A stretch of 64,000 nt of DNA from Thermus brockianus (GTDB taxonomy: Bacteria; Deinococcota; Deinococci; Deinococcales; Thermaceae), in the NCBI RefSeq assembly GCF_001880325.1, contig NZ_CP016312.1, positions 1,054,001-1,118,000 on the forward strand. The letters are read 5' to 3'. How positions within the stretch are numbered: position 1 is the first letter of the stretch; each line of letters begins with the position of its first letter. A model generated the notes under the pieces. The model was not told the DNA's origin. It saw only the letters and a list, made by a program, of their open reading frames with translations, and did not search any database. Positions 34,587-42,524 of this stretch are shown here, piece by piece. The translations under genes were made by a program, and so were the position numbers.

Positions 34587-35388
34587 CCCGGTGGGTCACC
34601 TCCACGCGAAAGCGGCCCGAAAGCTCCTCCGCTAGCCTCTCCGCCACCGCCACGCTCCGGTGCCGCCCCCCGGTGCACCCCACGGCCACGGTGTAAAAGG
34701 CCCGCCCCTCCGCCTTCGCCCCTTCCGCCGCTAGGCCCGCCACGGTGAGGAGGGCGCGGTAATAGGCCTCCAGGTCCTCCCGGAAGACGTAGGCCTTCAC
34801 CTCGGGGTCCAGGCCGCTTTTGGGCTTGAGGGCGGGGTCGTAGTGGGGGTTGGGGAAGGGGCGGACGTCCAGGACCAGGTCCGCCTCCGGGGGTGGCCCC
34901 CACTTGAAGCCGAAGGAGAGGAGGCGCAGGGTGAAGCCCGCCTCCTCCCCCAAAAAGCGCACCAGGGCCTCCTTAAGCGCCCGCGGGGAGAGCTCGGAGG
35001 TGTCCAGGACCAGGTGGGCCTGGGCCCTGAGGTTCCCCAGGGCCTTCCGTTCCTCCTCTATCTCCCGCATGAGGTTCCCCGCCCCCAAGGGGTGGAGGCG
35101 GCGGGTGAGGTTGTAGCGCCTTAGGAGCACCTCGGGGCGGGCCTCGAGGAAGACCACCACCGGCCTAAGCGCCGCCAAGGCCTCCTCCAGCTCGGCGAAG
35201 AAGGGGAGGGCCCGGGCGTCCAGCACCACCCCGGCCCGTTCTATCCCCCTAGCGGCGAGCTCCTCCAAAAGGGGTTTCCAGAGGCTTGGGGGAAGGTTGT
35301 CCACCATGAAGTAGCCGAGGTCCTCCAAAAACCCCTTGGCCGTGGTCTTCCCCGCCCCAGAAAGCCCCGTGAGCACCAGGAAGCGCAT
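34567..35388 (-). CDS. rapZ: RNase adapter protein RapZ (YvcJ)
   Basis: P-loop NTP-binding protein; in enterobacteria it controls GlmZ decay and amino-sugar synthesis, elsewhere its role is less clear. 273 residues from ATG at 35388: Walker A GLSGAGKTTAK at residue 8, YFMVDNLPPSL, and the conserved C-terminal GCTGGRHRSVAVAERLAEEL. It has a leaderless promoter (TATAGT) whose TAG is the stop of the upstream gene. Confidence 0.94.
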   Translation of the reverse strand: MRFLVLTGLSGAGKTTAKGFLEDLGYFMVDNLPPSLWKPLLEELAARGIERAGVVLDARALPFFAELEEALAALRPVVVFLEARPEVLLRRYNLTRRLHPLGAGNLMREIEEERKALGNLRAQAHLVLDTSELSPRALKEALVRFLGEEAGFTLRLLSFGFKWGPPPEADLVLDVRPFPNPHYDPALKPKSGLDPEVKAYVFREDLEAYYRALLTVAGLAAEGAKAEGRAFYTVAVGCTGGRHRSVAVAERLAEELSGRFRVEVTHRDVAKEA

Positions 35389-35395
35389 CCCCCTG

Positions 35396-35401
35396 ACTAT
35401 A
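35396..35401 (-). promoter_or_regulatory. -10 (TATAGT) for rapZ
   Basis: Minus-strand TATAGT, 7 nt before ATG at 35388; it includes the stop codon TAG of the CPBP gene (35397-35399). Confidence 0.5.
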
Positions 35402-36152
35402 CCCGCCTCCGGAGCCAGAGGTTGAAGAGGGCCATGAGAAAGAACCCCGGAAGCCCCACCACCCCCACCAGGAGGTCGTGGGTGCGCTCCAGGAGGAGGA
35501 AGGGAAGCCCCGCCACGGCGTTCAGGGTGCCGTGGAGGAGGGCCGCCGCCCAGATACCCCCCTTTTCCCGTACCCCGAGGAGGGCGGGGGTGAGGAGGAG
35601 GGCGAAGAGGATCATGGCGGGCACGCCCAGGAGGGGCTCGTGGGGGTAGTTGTGCCCGGCGAGGACGAGGGGAGCGTGCCAAAGCCCCCAGTAGAACCCG
35701 ATTTCCAGCGTGGCCGGCCAAAACCCCCGCTCCCGGAGCCTTTCCCAAAGGTAGCCCCGCCAAAAGAGCTCCTCCCCCAAGGCTGCGAGGAGGTTCACCG
35801 TGGCCCCCGCCAGGAGGGCGGAAGCGAGCACCCAACCCAGGGAAAGCCCCGGGGGCAACGCCTCGGCAAGCTCCCGCCAAGGGGCGAAGGGGAGGCTTAA
35901 GGGGATGGAAAGGAGGGCCAAGGCCAGGGGGTAAAGCCAGGCGAAAAGCCAAAAGCGGTTGGGCCGGAAGGTTAGGGGAAGCTTCAGGCCCTCCTTTTGG
36001 GCGAAGCGAAGGGCTAAAAGCCCCGGGACCCACATGTAGAGGACCCCGAAAAGGGCGCTTTCCCAAGAGGAGCTCCCCCACCTGCCCCCAAGGAGGTGGT
36101 AGGCGAGGAAAAGCCCCCAGGAAAGCCCCAGGTTCCAGTAAAGGGCCTTCAT
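35397..36152 (-). CDS. CPBP family intramembrane metalloprotease
   Basis: 251 residues with about seven to eight membrane helices. The CPBP (Rce1-like, Abi) motifs are present: LGEELFWRGYLW (EExxxR), FYWGLWHAPLVL and LLHGTLNAV. Members cleave substrates in the membrane or act in bacteriocin immunity; the substrate here is unknown. Start ATG at 36152 overlaps the upstream PH-protein stop by 4 bp. No bacteriocin gene lies nearby. Confidence 0.85.
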   Translation of the reverse strand: MKALYWNLGLSWGLFLAYHLLGGRWGSSSWESALFGVLYMWVPGLLALRFAQKEGLKLPLTFRPNRFWLFAWLYPLALALLSIPLSLPFAPWRELAEALPPGLSLGWVLASALLAGATVNLLAALGEELFWRGYLWERLRERGFWPATLEIGFYWGLWHAPLVLAGHNYPHEPLLGVPAMILFALLLTPALLGVREKGGIWAAALLHGTLNAVAGLPFLLLERTHDLLVGVVGLPGFFLMALFNLWLRRRV

Positions 36153-36658
36153 GCCCTCTCCTTCCAGAAGAGGAGGGGCCTGGGGTCTAGGGGGTTCAGG
36201 AGCAGGGCGGTGCCATCCTTCATGAGGAGCAAAACCCCCTCTCCCCGCCTCGCCCCCACCAGGGCCTCCGCGGGGCGGCCCAGGAGCCGAAGCCGCCTGC
36301 GGTGGTAGCCGGGCATGGCCACCTCCCCCTTCCAGGTCCACCAGGGAAGGGCGTAGCGCCAGGGGCGCACCGCCTCCACCTCCCCCACGTGGACCACCCG
36401 CCGGCCAAAGGGGAGGTGCACGGCAAGCGTGGGGCCTTCTAGCTCGTAGTAAAAGCGTTCCGGAAGGCGGGAAACCGCGTAGAGGAGGGCCGCCGTTAGG
36501 GGCAACTCCAAGAGGAGGAGCGCCGCAAAGAGGGGAAGGCCTTCCGGGTCTTCTTGGGCGAAGAGGAAAAGGGCCAAGGCGTGGAGGAGGAGGGCCAGGG
36601 CCAAAAGCCCAAGGAAAAACCGCCTAGGGTTCCCTTCCCTCCTGGGCTCCAGCCTCAT
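36149..36658 (-). CDS. Membrane protein with bacterial PH-like domain
   Basis: 169 residues: two N-terminal membrane helices ([20 protein letters not shown] and [21 protein letters not shown]) and then a beta-rich bPH-type domain in which [30 protein letters not shown] is typical. It is in an operon with a ribbon-helix-helix protein upstream (overlap 35 bp) and the CPBP protein downstream. Function unknown. Confidence 0.75.
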   Translation of the reverse strand: MRLEPRREGNPRRFFLGLLALALLLHALALFLFAQEDPEGLPLFAALLLLELPLTAALLYAVSRLPERFYYELEGPTLAVHLPFGRRVVHVGEVEAVRPWRYALPWWTWKGEVAMPGYHRRRLRLLGRPAEALVGARRGEGVLLLMKDGTALLLNPLDPRPLLFWKERA

Positions 36659-36809
36659 CCTTCCACCTCCCCGCCTTTTTGGCCGCCTCCTTCAAGAGGT
36701 ACTCTATCTGGGCGTTCACGCTCCTTAGCTCATCCTGGGCCCATTTCTCCAGAACCCGGTAAAGCCTCGGGTCCAGGCGTAGCAGAAAGCGCTTCTTCGC
36801 CTCCTTCAC
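36624..36809 (-). CDS. Arc/MetJ-type ribbon-helix-helix protein
   Basis: 61 residues. [20 protein letters not shown] is a ribbon-helix-helix signature like Arc repressor (beta strand with alternating residues, then helix, turn and [12 protein letters not shown]), so it probably binds DNA as a dimer. It starts 9 bp after the SPFH gene. The neighbour is not a recognisable toxin; a regulator of this membrane-gene group is more likely than an antitoxin. Confidence 0.78.
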   Translation of the reverse strand: MKEAKKRFLLRLDPRLYRVLEKWAQDELRSVNAQIEYLLKEAAKKAGRWKDEAGAQEGREP

Positions 36810-36818
36810 CCCGCTCCT

Positions 36819-37682
36819 TTAGGCGTACAAGGTGCCCACGTTCACCACGGGCTGGGCCTGGGCCTCGGCCACCAAGGCCACCATGAGGTTGTTCACCATG
36901 GCCGCCCGCCTTTCCTCGTCCAGGGCGAGGCCTTGGGCCTCGAGGCCCGCCAGGGCCTCCTTAACCATCTCCACCGCCGCTTCCACGATGAGTCTCCGCG
37001 CCGCAATCACCGCCAGGGCCTGCTGCCGCCTCAGCATGGCCTGGGCCACCTCGGGGGCGTAGGCCAGGTGGGTGAGCCGGGCCTCCAGGACCTCTACCCC
37101 CGCCACCCTTAAGCGCTCCTCCACCTCGGCCTTTAGCTCCTCGGCCACCTCCTCGGGGTTTCCCCGCAGGGAGCGGCCCTCGGCGTCGTAGGGGTAGCGG
37201 CTTGCCAGGGCGCGGATGGCCGCCTCGGCTTGGATGGCCACAAAGGCTTCGTAGTTCTCCACCTGGAAGAGGGCCTTGGCCGTGTCCACCACCCGCCAGA
37301 CCACCACGGCGGCGATCTCAATGGGGTTTCCCTGGGCGTCGTTCACCTTGAGCCGCTCCGAGGTGAAGTTGCGGACCCGCAGGGAAACCCGTTGCCGCTT
37401 GGCCAAGGGGTTGGCGAAGTGGAAGCCCTCTTCCCGCACGCTCCCCACGTAGCGGCCGAAGAAGACCAACACCACCCCTTCGTTGGGCTGGAGGGTGAAG
37501 AGGCCGGCCAAGAGGAGGCCGCTCGCAAGAAGGGCGGGGAGGAGGTGCCAGAGGTAGGCGGGCGCCCTTTCGCTTACCAGGCCGTACCCCGCCCACCCTA
37601 GCCAAAGGAGGGCCAAAAGGAGGAGGAAAAGGCCCAAGAAGCCGCTAACCCGCCACGCCGGAAACTCCTTAACCTCGCGCAT
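36819..37682 (-). CDS. SPFH/band-7 domain membrane protein
   Basis: 287 residues: two N-terminal membrane helices (residues 11-62), then a stomatin/prohibitin SPFH domain ([20 protein letters not shown]) and a charged helical tail ([13 protein letters not shown] to [13 protein letters not shown]). Such proteins scaffold membrane microdomains. No NfeD partner is present. It starts 12 bp after the ABC permease gene and is cotranscribed with the RHH, PH and CPBP genes. Confidence 0.88.
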   Translation of the reverse strand: MREVKEFPAWRVSGFLGLFLLLLALLWLGWAGYGLVSERAPAYLWHLLPALLASGLLLAGLFTLQPNEGVVLVFFGRYVGSVREEGFHFANPLAKRQRVSLRVRNFTSERLKVNDAQGNPIEIAAVVVWRVVDTAKALFQVENYEAFVAIQAEAAIRALASRYPYDAEGRSLRGNPEEVAEELKAEVEERLRVAGVEVLEARLTHLAYAPEVAQAMLRRQQALAVIAARRLIVEAAVEMVKEALAGLEAQGLALDEERRAAMVNNLMVALVAEAQAQPVVNVGTLYA

Positions 37683-37694
37683 ACCCGCTCCTTT

Positions 37695-38873
37695 CTAGTT
37701 CCTGAACACCACCTCTTCCCGGGCGAAAACCCGTACGGAAAAGCCCAGGGCCAAGGCGGCGTAGACCAGGGTGGAGGTCCAGGTGAGGGCAGCCTGCCCC
37801 AAGGTGGCCGTTCCCTTGAGGAGGGCGTCCATGAGGAGGGCCACGTTGAAAAGGGGAAGGAGGTGGTGCCAGGTTTCCAGCTCCAAGAAGCCCCTAAACT
37901 GCAGGAAGAGCAAGGGTAAGAGGGCGACCAGCTGCAGGGGGGCCAGGTAGCTTTGCGCCTCCTTGTAGCTCCGGGCGTAGAGCCCTAGGCCCACCATCAC
38001 CGCCCCCATGAAGAGGGCGAGGAGGAGAGCGGAAAGGAAGAGGGCCAAAAAGCTGGCCCCGTCCAGGACCACCCGCCCTCCCAGCGCCACCGCCTGGCCC
38101 GTTTCCGTGAGAAGGCCCCCGCCATAGCGGGCGGCCAGGGCCCCGCCCAAGGCCAGGCCTAAAAGCCCCGCCGTCCCGGAAAGCAGGGCCATGACCACCG
38201 TGGCCAGGGTTTTGCCCAAGGCCACCTGCCAAAGGGGTGCAGGGGCCATGAGGAGGGCCTCGAGGGTACCCTTCTCCTTCTCCCCGGCGGTGGCGTCCAC
38301 CGCCACCACCTGCCCGCCGGAGAGGACGAAGACCACCAGAAAAAAGGGGAGGAGGAAGCCCAGAAGCCCCCCGGCCTTTTCCCGCTCGGGGGAGGCGTCC
38401 AAAAGCTCCACCCGAAAAGGCTGGAGGACCTCTAGGGGCACGCCTCGCCCTGCCAAGGCCTCGGCCACCTTGGCCTCCTTGAGGGCCGCTAGGGCGCCTT
38501 GCACCTTACCCGCCACCACCTGCCCCTCCGTGAGCCCCCCGGAGAGGCGGGCATAGACCCGATAGACGCCCTCCCGGTAAAGGACCCCGGCGGGGTACTT
38601 CCCCTCCCGCACCGCCCGTTCCGGGTCCGCCACGGCCACCGGGGCCAGGTTGGCCTGGCGGAGGGCGGAAAGCGCCTCTTCCGGAAGCCCGGCCACTGCC
38701 ACCTCCTGCCGTTTTTCCGCCGCCCCTTGCATGAGGCGGTTTAGGACCAGGCTCGGCCCGAACATGAAGACGGGCATGAGGAGCACGGGCAGGACCAAGG
38801 TGGAAAAGACGAGCTTCCGGTCCCGAAAGACCTGGACGAGTTCCTTCCAGAGGATGCGGTAAATCCCCTTCAT
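37695..38873 (-). CDS. ABC-2 type transporter permease (NatB-like)
   Basis: 392 residues: an N-terminal helix, a large extracytoplasmic domain (about residues 45-170) and five or six C-terminal helices. The order and the segment VVAVDATAGEKEKGTLEALLMAP are typical of NatB/CcmB-like ABC-2 permeases. It overlaps the ATPase gene by 4 bp (ATGA). NatAB exports Na+ in Bacillus; the substrate here is not known. Confidence 0.85.
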   Translation of the reverse strand: MKGIYRILWKELVQVFRDRKLVFSTLVLPVLLMPVFMFGPSLVLNRLMQGAAEKRQEVAVAGLPEEALSALRQANLAPVAVADPERAVREGKYPAGVLYREGVYRVYARLSGGLTEGQVVAGKVQGALAALKEAKVAEALAGRGVPLEVLQPFRVELLDASPEREKAGGLLGFLLPFFLVVFVLSGGQVVAVDATAGEKEKGTLEALLMAPAPLWQVALGKTLATVVMALLSGTAGLLGLALGGALAARYGGGLLTETGQAVALGGRVVLDGASFLALFLSALLLALFMGAVMVGLGLYARSYKEAQSYLAPLQLVALLPLLFLQFRGFLELETWHHLLPLFNVALLMDALLKGTATLGQAALTWTSTLVYAALALGFSVRVFAREEVVFRN

Positions 38874-39589
38874 GCCGCCCCCTTCACCATCCGGATAAAG
38901 GCCCGCTCCAGGCTCCCCTCGCCCAGGGCCAGGGCCTCGGCCTTGGTGCCCTCGTAGACCAGGCGGCCCTGGTGCAAAAAGCCCACCCGGTCCGCCACCT
39001 CCTCCGCCTCGGCCATCACGTGGGTGGAGTAGACCAGGGTGTTCCCCAGGTCCCGGTAGGCCTTGACAAAGTCCAAAAGGGCCCGCCGGGCGAAGACGTC
39101 TAGCCCCGCCGTGGCCTCGTCCAGGAGGAGGACCGGGGGGCGGTGCAGGATGGCCCGGGCGATGACCACCTTCTGCTGCATGCCCGTGGACATCTCCATC
39201 ACCTTTTTGTCCAGGGCCTCCTCCATCCCCAAAAGCCCCGCCACCCAGTCCAGGGCCTTGCGGAAGGCGTGGCCCTCGAGGCCGTAAAAACCGGCGAAAA
39301 AGGCCAGAACCTCCCGCCCGGTGAGGCGCTCGTAGACGCGCATGCCCCCGTTGACGAGCCCAAGCCTTTGCCTCACGGCGAGGGACTCCCGCCCCACGTC
39401 AAACCCCGCCACCCGGGCCGTGCCCGCCGTGGGCTTCACCAAGGTGGCCAGCATCCGCAAGGTGGTGGTCTTGCCCGCCCCATTGGGGCCCAACAGGGCG
39501 TAGACCTCCCCTGGGTTCACGTGGAAGGAAAGCTCCCGCACGGCCAGGTGGGAGCGGTAGGCCTTGGTGAGGCCTTTGACCTCAATCAT
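38870..39589 (-). CDS. ABC transporter ATP-binding protein (NatA-like)
   Basis: 239 residues: Walker [13 protein letters not shown] at about residue 34, the NatA-type signature STGMQQKV instead of LSGGQ, Walker [12 protein letters not shown]. It is the partner of the permease that overlaps it. The promoter region contains the palindrome ATGATATCAT (39598-39607), a possible operator. Confidence 0.9.
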   Translation of the reverse strand: MIEVKGLTKAYRSHLAVRELSFHVNPGEVYALLGPNGAGKTTTLRMLATLVKPTAGTARVAGFDVGRESLAVRQRLGLVNGGMRVYERLTGREVLAFFAGFYGLEGHAFRKALDWVAGLLGMEEALDKKVMEMSTGMQQKVVIARAILHRPPVLLLDEATAGLDVFARRALLDFVKAYRDLGNTLVYSTHVMAEAEEVADRVGFLHQGRLVYEGTKAEALALGEGSLERAFIRMVKGAA

Positions 39590-39597
39590 ACATTATT

Positions 39598-39607
39598 ATG
39601 ATATCAT
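39598..39607. promoter_or_regulatory. Palindrome ATGATATCAT between divergent genes
   Basis: A perfect 10-bp palindrome in an A+T-rich spacer, 8 bp before the NatA start and 36 bp before the plus-strand gene at 39644. It is a plausible operator for an unlinked regulator. Confidence 0.35.
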
Positions 39608-39643
39608 CCCTGCCCCTCGGGTCAAGCCCCATAATGGGAAAGG

Positions 39644-39927
39644 ATGAAGGTCATGACCTTCTGGGTGAAGCCCTTGAGCTCCATAGAGGCCCTGCCCGAG
39701 GCCAAGGACCTGGTCCAGGACCTCTTGGAGCTTTTCTACGAGTACTTCCCCGAGTACGAGGGTTGCTTGGGCTTCTCCCAGTCCCCCAGGCGCCCCCGCT
39801 ACCTCTTCCTCTACATGGAGGGCCCTTGCGGGGGCTTCTGCCCTCCGCCGCCGCCTTCCTAAAGGAGCTTCTCCAGACCGCTTTTCCCGGGGCCGAGGTA
39901 CGGGTCTACGGCAAGCCTTGGCCCTAG
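39644..39927 (+). pseudogene. Small cysteine-containing protein, unknown function (frameshifted)
   Basis: Reads MKVMTFWVKPLSSIEALPEA, then a helical and Tyr-rich segment ending YLFLYMEGPCGG. The frame then breaks between 39830 and 39843, near a run of five G and a CCC; in another frame it continues SAAAFLKELLQTAFPGAEVR and ends VYGKPWP. One added base gives 94 residues. CATAAT (39630) lies 8 nt before the ATG. I recognise no family. The stop overlaps the convergent adenosyltransferase gene by 4 bp. Confidence 0.55.
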
Positions 39928-40487
39928 CGCCGCTTCTTGACGAGCCAGGCCTCTTCCCGCACCCCCGTGCGGGCGTTCACCACCCGGGCCAGGACGAAGA
40001 GCAGGTCGGAAAGCCGGTTCAGGTAGCGGATGGCCTCGGGGTTCACGGGTTCTTCCCGGCTTAGGGCCACCACCTTGCGCTCTGCCCGGCGCACCACGGT
40101 GCGGGCCAGGTGCAGGGCCGCCGCCGCCGGGTGCCCCCCGGGCAGGATGAAGCCCGTGAAGGGAGGGCTTTCTTCCATGTAGCGGTCAATGGCCCTTTCC
40201 AAGGCCTCCACGTCCTCGGCGTCCATGCGGGCGATGTTTTTCTCGTAGGGGCTTCCCATGCGGGTGGCCAGGTCCGCCCCTAGGTCAAAGAGGGCGTTCT
40301 GCACTCGTTCCAGAAGGTCCTGCAAGTCCAGGTGCTCCTTCGGGAGAAGGCTCCGGGCCAGGCCGATGGCGGAGTTGGCCTCGTCCACGGTGCCATAGGC
40401 CTCCACGCGGGGGTGGGCCTTCACCACCCGCTCGGCCCCATAGAGGCCGGTTTCCCCCGCATCGCCGGTTTTGGTGTAGATCTTCAT
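39924..40487 (-). CDS. Cob(I)alamin adenosyltransferase, PduO type
   Basis: Transfers the adenosyl group of ATP to corrinoid to make adenosylcobalamin. 187 residues, four-helix bundle with the N-terminal nucleotide loop KIYTKTGDAGETGLYGAERV and the catalytic-site segment VEAYGTVDEANSAIGLARSLL; also RLSDLLFVLARVVN. The usual GDDGTTGL is GDAGETGL here, with Ala replacing the second Asp. Leaderless start (TACAAT then GGGGCC before ATG). Confidence 0.92.
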   Translation of the reverse strand: MKIYTKTGDAGETGLYGAERVVKAHPRVEAYGTVDEANSAIGLARSLLPKEHLDLQDLLERVQNALFDLGADLATRMGSPYEKNIARMDAEDVEALERAIDRYMEESPPFTGFILPGGHPAAAALHLARTVVRRAERKVVALSREEPVNPEAIRYLNRLSDLLFVLARVVNARTGVREEAWLVKKRR

Positions 40488-40493
40488 GGCCCC

Positions 40494-40499
40494 ATTGTA
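40494..40499 (-). promoter_or_regulatory. -10 (TACAAT) for the adenosyltransferase gene
   Basis: Minus-strand TACAAT, 6 nt before ATG at 40487. The whole stretch TACAATGGGGCCATG is identical to that in front of the comEA operon. Confidence 0.5.
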
Positions 40500-40507
40500 G
40501 AGGGGGC

Positions 40508-40536
40508 TTGAAGGGTGGGTGGGTAGGTCCTAGACT
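40508..40536 (+). promoter_or_regulatory. tRNA operon promoter
   Basis: TTGAAG (40508-40513), exactly 17 bp, TAGACT (40531-40536), 42 bp before tRNA-Glu. Confidence 0.6.
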
Positions 40537-40546
40537 GGGTAAGCGG

Positions 40547-40567
40547 GCCTGGAAGGCTCTTCCAGGC
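40547..40567 (+). other. Leader hairpin before tRNA-Glu
   Basis: Perfect 9-bp stem GCCTGGAAG/CTTCCAGGC with loop GCT, between the promoter and the tRNA; only 11 nt separate it from the mature 5' end. There is no T tract. It may be a processing signal for the precursor. Confidence 0.45.
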
Positions 40568-40578
40568 TTGGCGTTTAG

Positions 40579-40653
40579 GGCCCCATCGTCTAGCGGTCAG
40601 GACGCGGCCCTCTCAAGGCCGAAACGGGGGTTCGATTCCCCCTGGGGTCACCA
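40579..40653 (+). tRNA. tRNA-Glu (CTC)
   Basis: 75 nt including an encoded CCA. Acceptor GGCCCCA pairs with TGGGGTC; anticodon loop CTCTCAA gives anticodon CTC; the T loop TTCGATT is standard. Only one base separates it from tRNA-Val. Confidence 0.95.
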
Positions 40654-40654
40654 T

Positions 40655-40731
40655 GGGCGGCTAGCTCAGCTGGTCAGAGCGCTCGCCTTACAAGCGAGAG
40701 GCCAGAGGTTCAAATCCTCTGCCGCCCACCA
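40655..40731 (+). tRNA. tRNA-Val (TAC)
   Basis: 77 nt including an encoded CCA. Acceptor GGGCGGC pairs with GCCGCCC; anticodon stem CTCGC/GCGAG with loop CTTACAA gives TAC; T loop TTCAAAT. Cotranscribed with tRNA-Glu. Confidence 0.95.
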
Positions 40732-40734
40732 CCT

Positions 40735-40756
40735 AGCCCCGGCCTGGGCCGGGGCT
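40735..40756. terminator. Hairpin after the tRNA pair
   Basis: Stem AGCCCCGGC/GCCGGGGCT (40735-40743 and 40748-40756) with a 4-base loop. The T tract is weak (TTCACGTTT). It also lies just past the stop of convergent dciA, so may serve both. Confidence 0.6.
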
Positions 40757-41509
40757 TCACGTTTCCTTGGAAAGGAGGCTTCGCACCCCTTCGGGTAGGG
40801 CCTCGAGGGGAAAAAGGCCCTGGTAGCGGCGGGCGAGGTCCCGCAGGAGGGGTATCAGGCTCCGTTCCCGCAAGGCCTCGGGGTAGAGCTCCCGCATCTC
40901 GGCGAGAAGCCGCTCCCGGGCCAGGTGCTTTGCCGCAAGGAGCGCCTCCCCCTCCAGGCGGGCGGCTTGCCCCCGGCTTAGCCTTTCCGCCTCCTTGCGC
41001 ACGGCAGGGCTTTCCAAAAGGCGGCGGCAGGTGGGGCAAGGGTGTTGTTCGCTTGGCGCCTCGCAGATGGGGCAAGGGGTTCCCCTTTGGCGGGCGAAGA
41101 GGGCGAGGGCGGCCCGGGCCACCTTTTCCCGAAGCTCGGGCGGGGCTTCTTGGGCCACCTTGAGCGCCCGGCGCGCCGCCTCGGGGTTTTCCGGGGGCTT
41201 GGGGGGAGGTGGGGGCGGGGTTTCCAAGGGGCCCACCAGGAAGCGGATCTCCCGGACCATTCCAGGAAAGCGCTCCTCGTAGCGGCGGAGGAGGGCGAGG
41301 CGGCTATAGGTGAGCTGGTGGGCGGTGAGGGGGTCCGCCACCCGCACCCAAAGGGTATTCCCCTCGAGGCCCACCGCCTCGGTGAGCTGGGCGAGTTCTT
41401 TCCCCACCACCTCCTTCCAGGCGGCAAGCACCAGCCCCCGCTTGAGCTTCTCCTTGCCCCCCGCCTTCTTCAAGGCCTCGGGCACAAGGTCTTTTAGCCG
41501 CCAGGGCAT
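40757..41509 (-). CDS. dciA: DciA (DUF721) replicative helicase loader with zinc-ribbon-like tail
   Basis: 250 residues. The N-terminal 105 (WRLKDLVPEALKKAGGKEKL, VLAAWKEVVG, ANTLWVRVADP-like strand, LTAHQLTYSRLALLRRYEE, REIRFLVG) form the KH-like DUF721 domain of DciA, the loader or operator of DnaB in bacteria without DnaC/DnaI. A Pro-rich linker follows, then CPICEAPSEQHPCPTC (a likely zinc ribbon) and a helical end. Most DciA proteins are about half this size or lack Cys pairs. The ATG at 41509 overlaps recF by 16 bp, so the two are coupled. Confidence 0.85.
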   Translation of the reverse strand: MPWRLKDLVPEALKKAGGKEKLKRGLVLAAWKEVVGKELAQLTEAVGLEGNTLWVRVADPLTAHQLTYSRLALLRRYEERFPGMVREIRFLVGPLETPPPPPPKPPENPEAARRALKVAQEAPPELREKVARAALALFARQRGTPCPICEAPSEQHPCPTCRRLLESPAVRKEAERLSRGQAARLEGEALLAAKHLARERLLAEMRELYPEALRERSLIPLLRDLARRYQGLFPLEALPEGVRSLLSKET

Positions 41510-42524
41510 AGCACCACCCCCCCTTCCATGGTGCACACGGGGACGCCTTCCGGGGCCCATAGTCCCGCCAAAACCGCCTGGGGAAGCCTTTGGGCATAGG
41601 CCAGGACCGCCTGCCTCCTCGCCACGTCCAGCTCCTCGCTCCACTCGTCCACCAGGAGGAGGGGTGCCTCCCCGTGGTGTTCCCAAAGGAGGCGGTGCTC
41701 CGCCAGGCGCAGGGCCAAGGCCAGGGCCTTGGCCTCCCCGCGGCTGGCAAAGCGGTGGGCGGGGCGGCCCTCCAGGAGGACCACCAGGTCGTCCCGGTGG
41801 GGGCCTACAAGGGTCTGCCCCCGTTCCCTCTCCTCCCCGCGCCGCTCGGCCAAGGCCTCCAAGAAGCTACCCTGCACCGTCTCCTCCAGGATAAGCCCCG
41901 CCTCCCCGGGGGCCAAGCTCCGGTGCACCTCCCGGAAGATGGGCAAAAAGCGCCCGAGAAAGCGGCGGCGGAGGGCCATGATCTCCTCCCCGTAGCGGGC
42001 GAGCTCAAGGTCCCAGGCCTCGAGGCCCTCCCCTCCCGTTTTCAAAAGGGCGTTCCGTTGCCGCAAGGCCTTCTCGTAGGCGGAGAGGAGGGCGGCGTAA
42101 CGGCGGGAAAAGCGGCCGATGAGCCGGTCCAGGAAGCCCCGCCGCTCCTCCTTGGCCCCCAAGACCACCTCCACATCCTCCGGGGAGACCAGGACCGAAC
42201 CGGGAAGCTCCCAAAGCGCCTTTAGGCTCACGGCCTTCTCGTTCAGGAAAACCGCCCTCCCCTCTGGGCCGAGGCGCTGCTCCACCCGGAAGACCCCGAG
42301 CTCGGTTTCCACCTCGGCGAAGAGCCAGGCCTCCTTCTCCCCAAAGCGCACCAGGTCGCCCAAGGTGGCCCGCACCTCCCCCCGAGGGCCAGGTGGATGG
42401 CCCAGAGAAGCCCCGTCTTTCCTTGGGCATTCCCCCCCACCAGGGCGAAAAGCCCCTGGGGGGGGTGGAGGGCGGTGAAGACCAGGTTACGGAAGTTCTT
42501 TTGCCGGAAAAGGAGAAGCCGCAT
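41494..42524 (-). pseudogene. recF: RecF recombination mediator, frameshifted
   Basis: SMC-like ATPase acting with RecO/RecR at gaps. The N-terminus from ATG at 42524 (RLLLFRQKNFRNLVF, Walker A GGNAQGKTGLL) is open to AIHLALGG; the rest (RATLGDLVRFGEKEAWLFAE through Walker B LLLVDEWSEELD) is in another frame. The break is at a run of six C on the plus strand (42378-42383). One more base restores GGEVRATLGDLVRFG and a normal 343-residue RecF. Probably an assembly error rather than a dead gene. The upstream gene is an MFS transporter, whose stop touches the start. Confidence 0.88.

Noticed and set aside
33372-35388. whiA missing from the rapZ-yvcK cluster because of a deletion
   Set aside because: The neighbours overlap or abut neatly with no trace of a remnant; it may be elsewhere in the genome.
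36624-36809. Antitoxin of a toxin-antitoxin pair
   Set aside because: The ribbon-helix-helix protein has no small toxin-like partner; its neighbours are membrane proteins.
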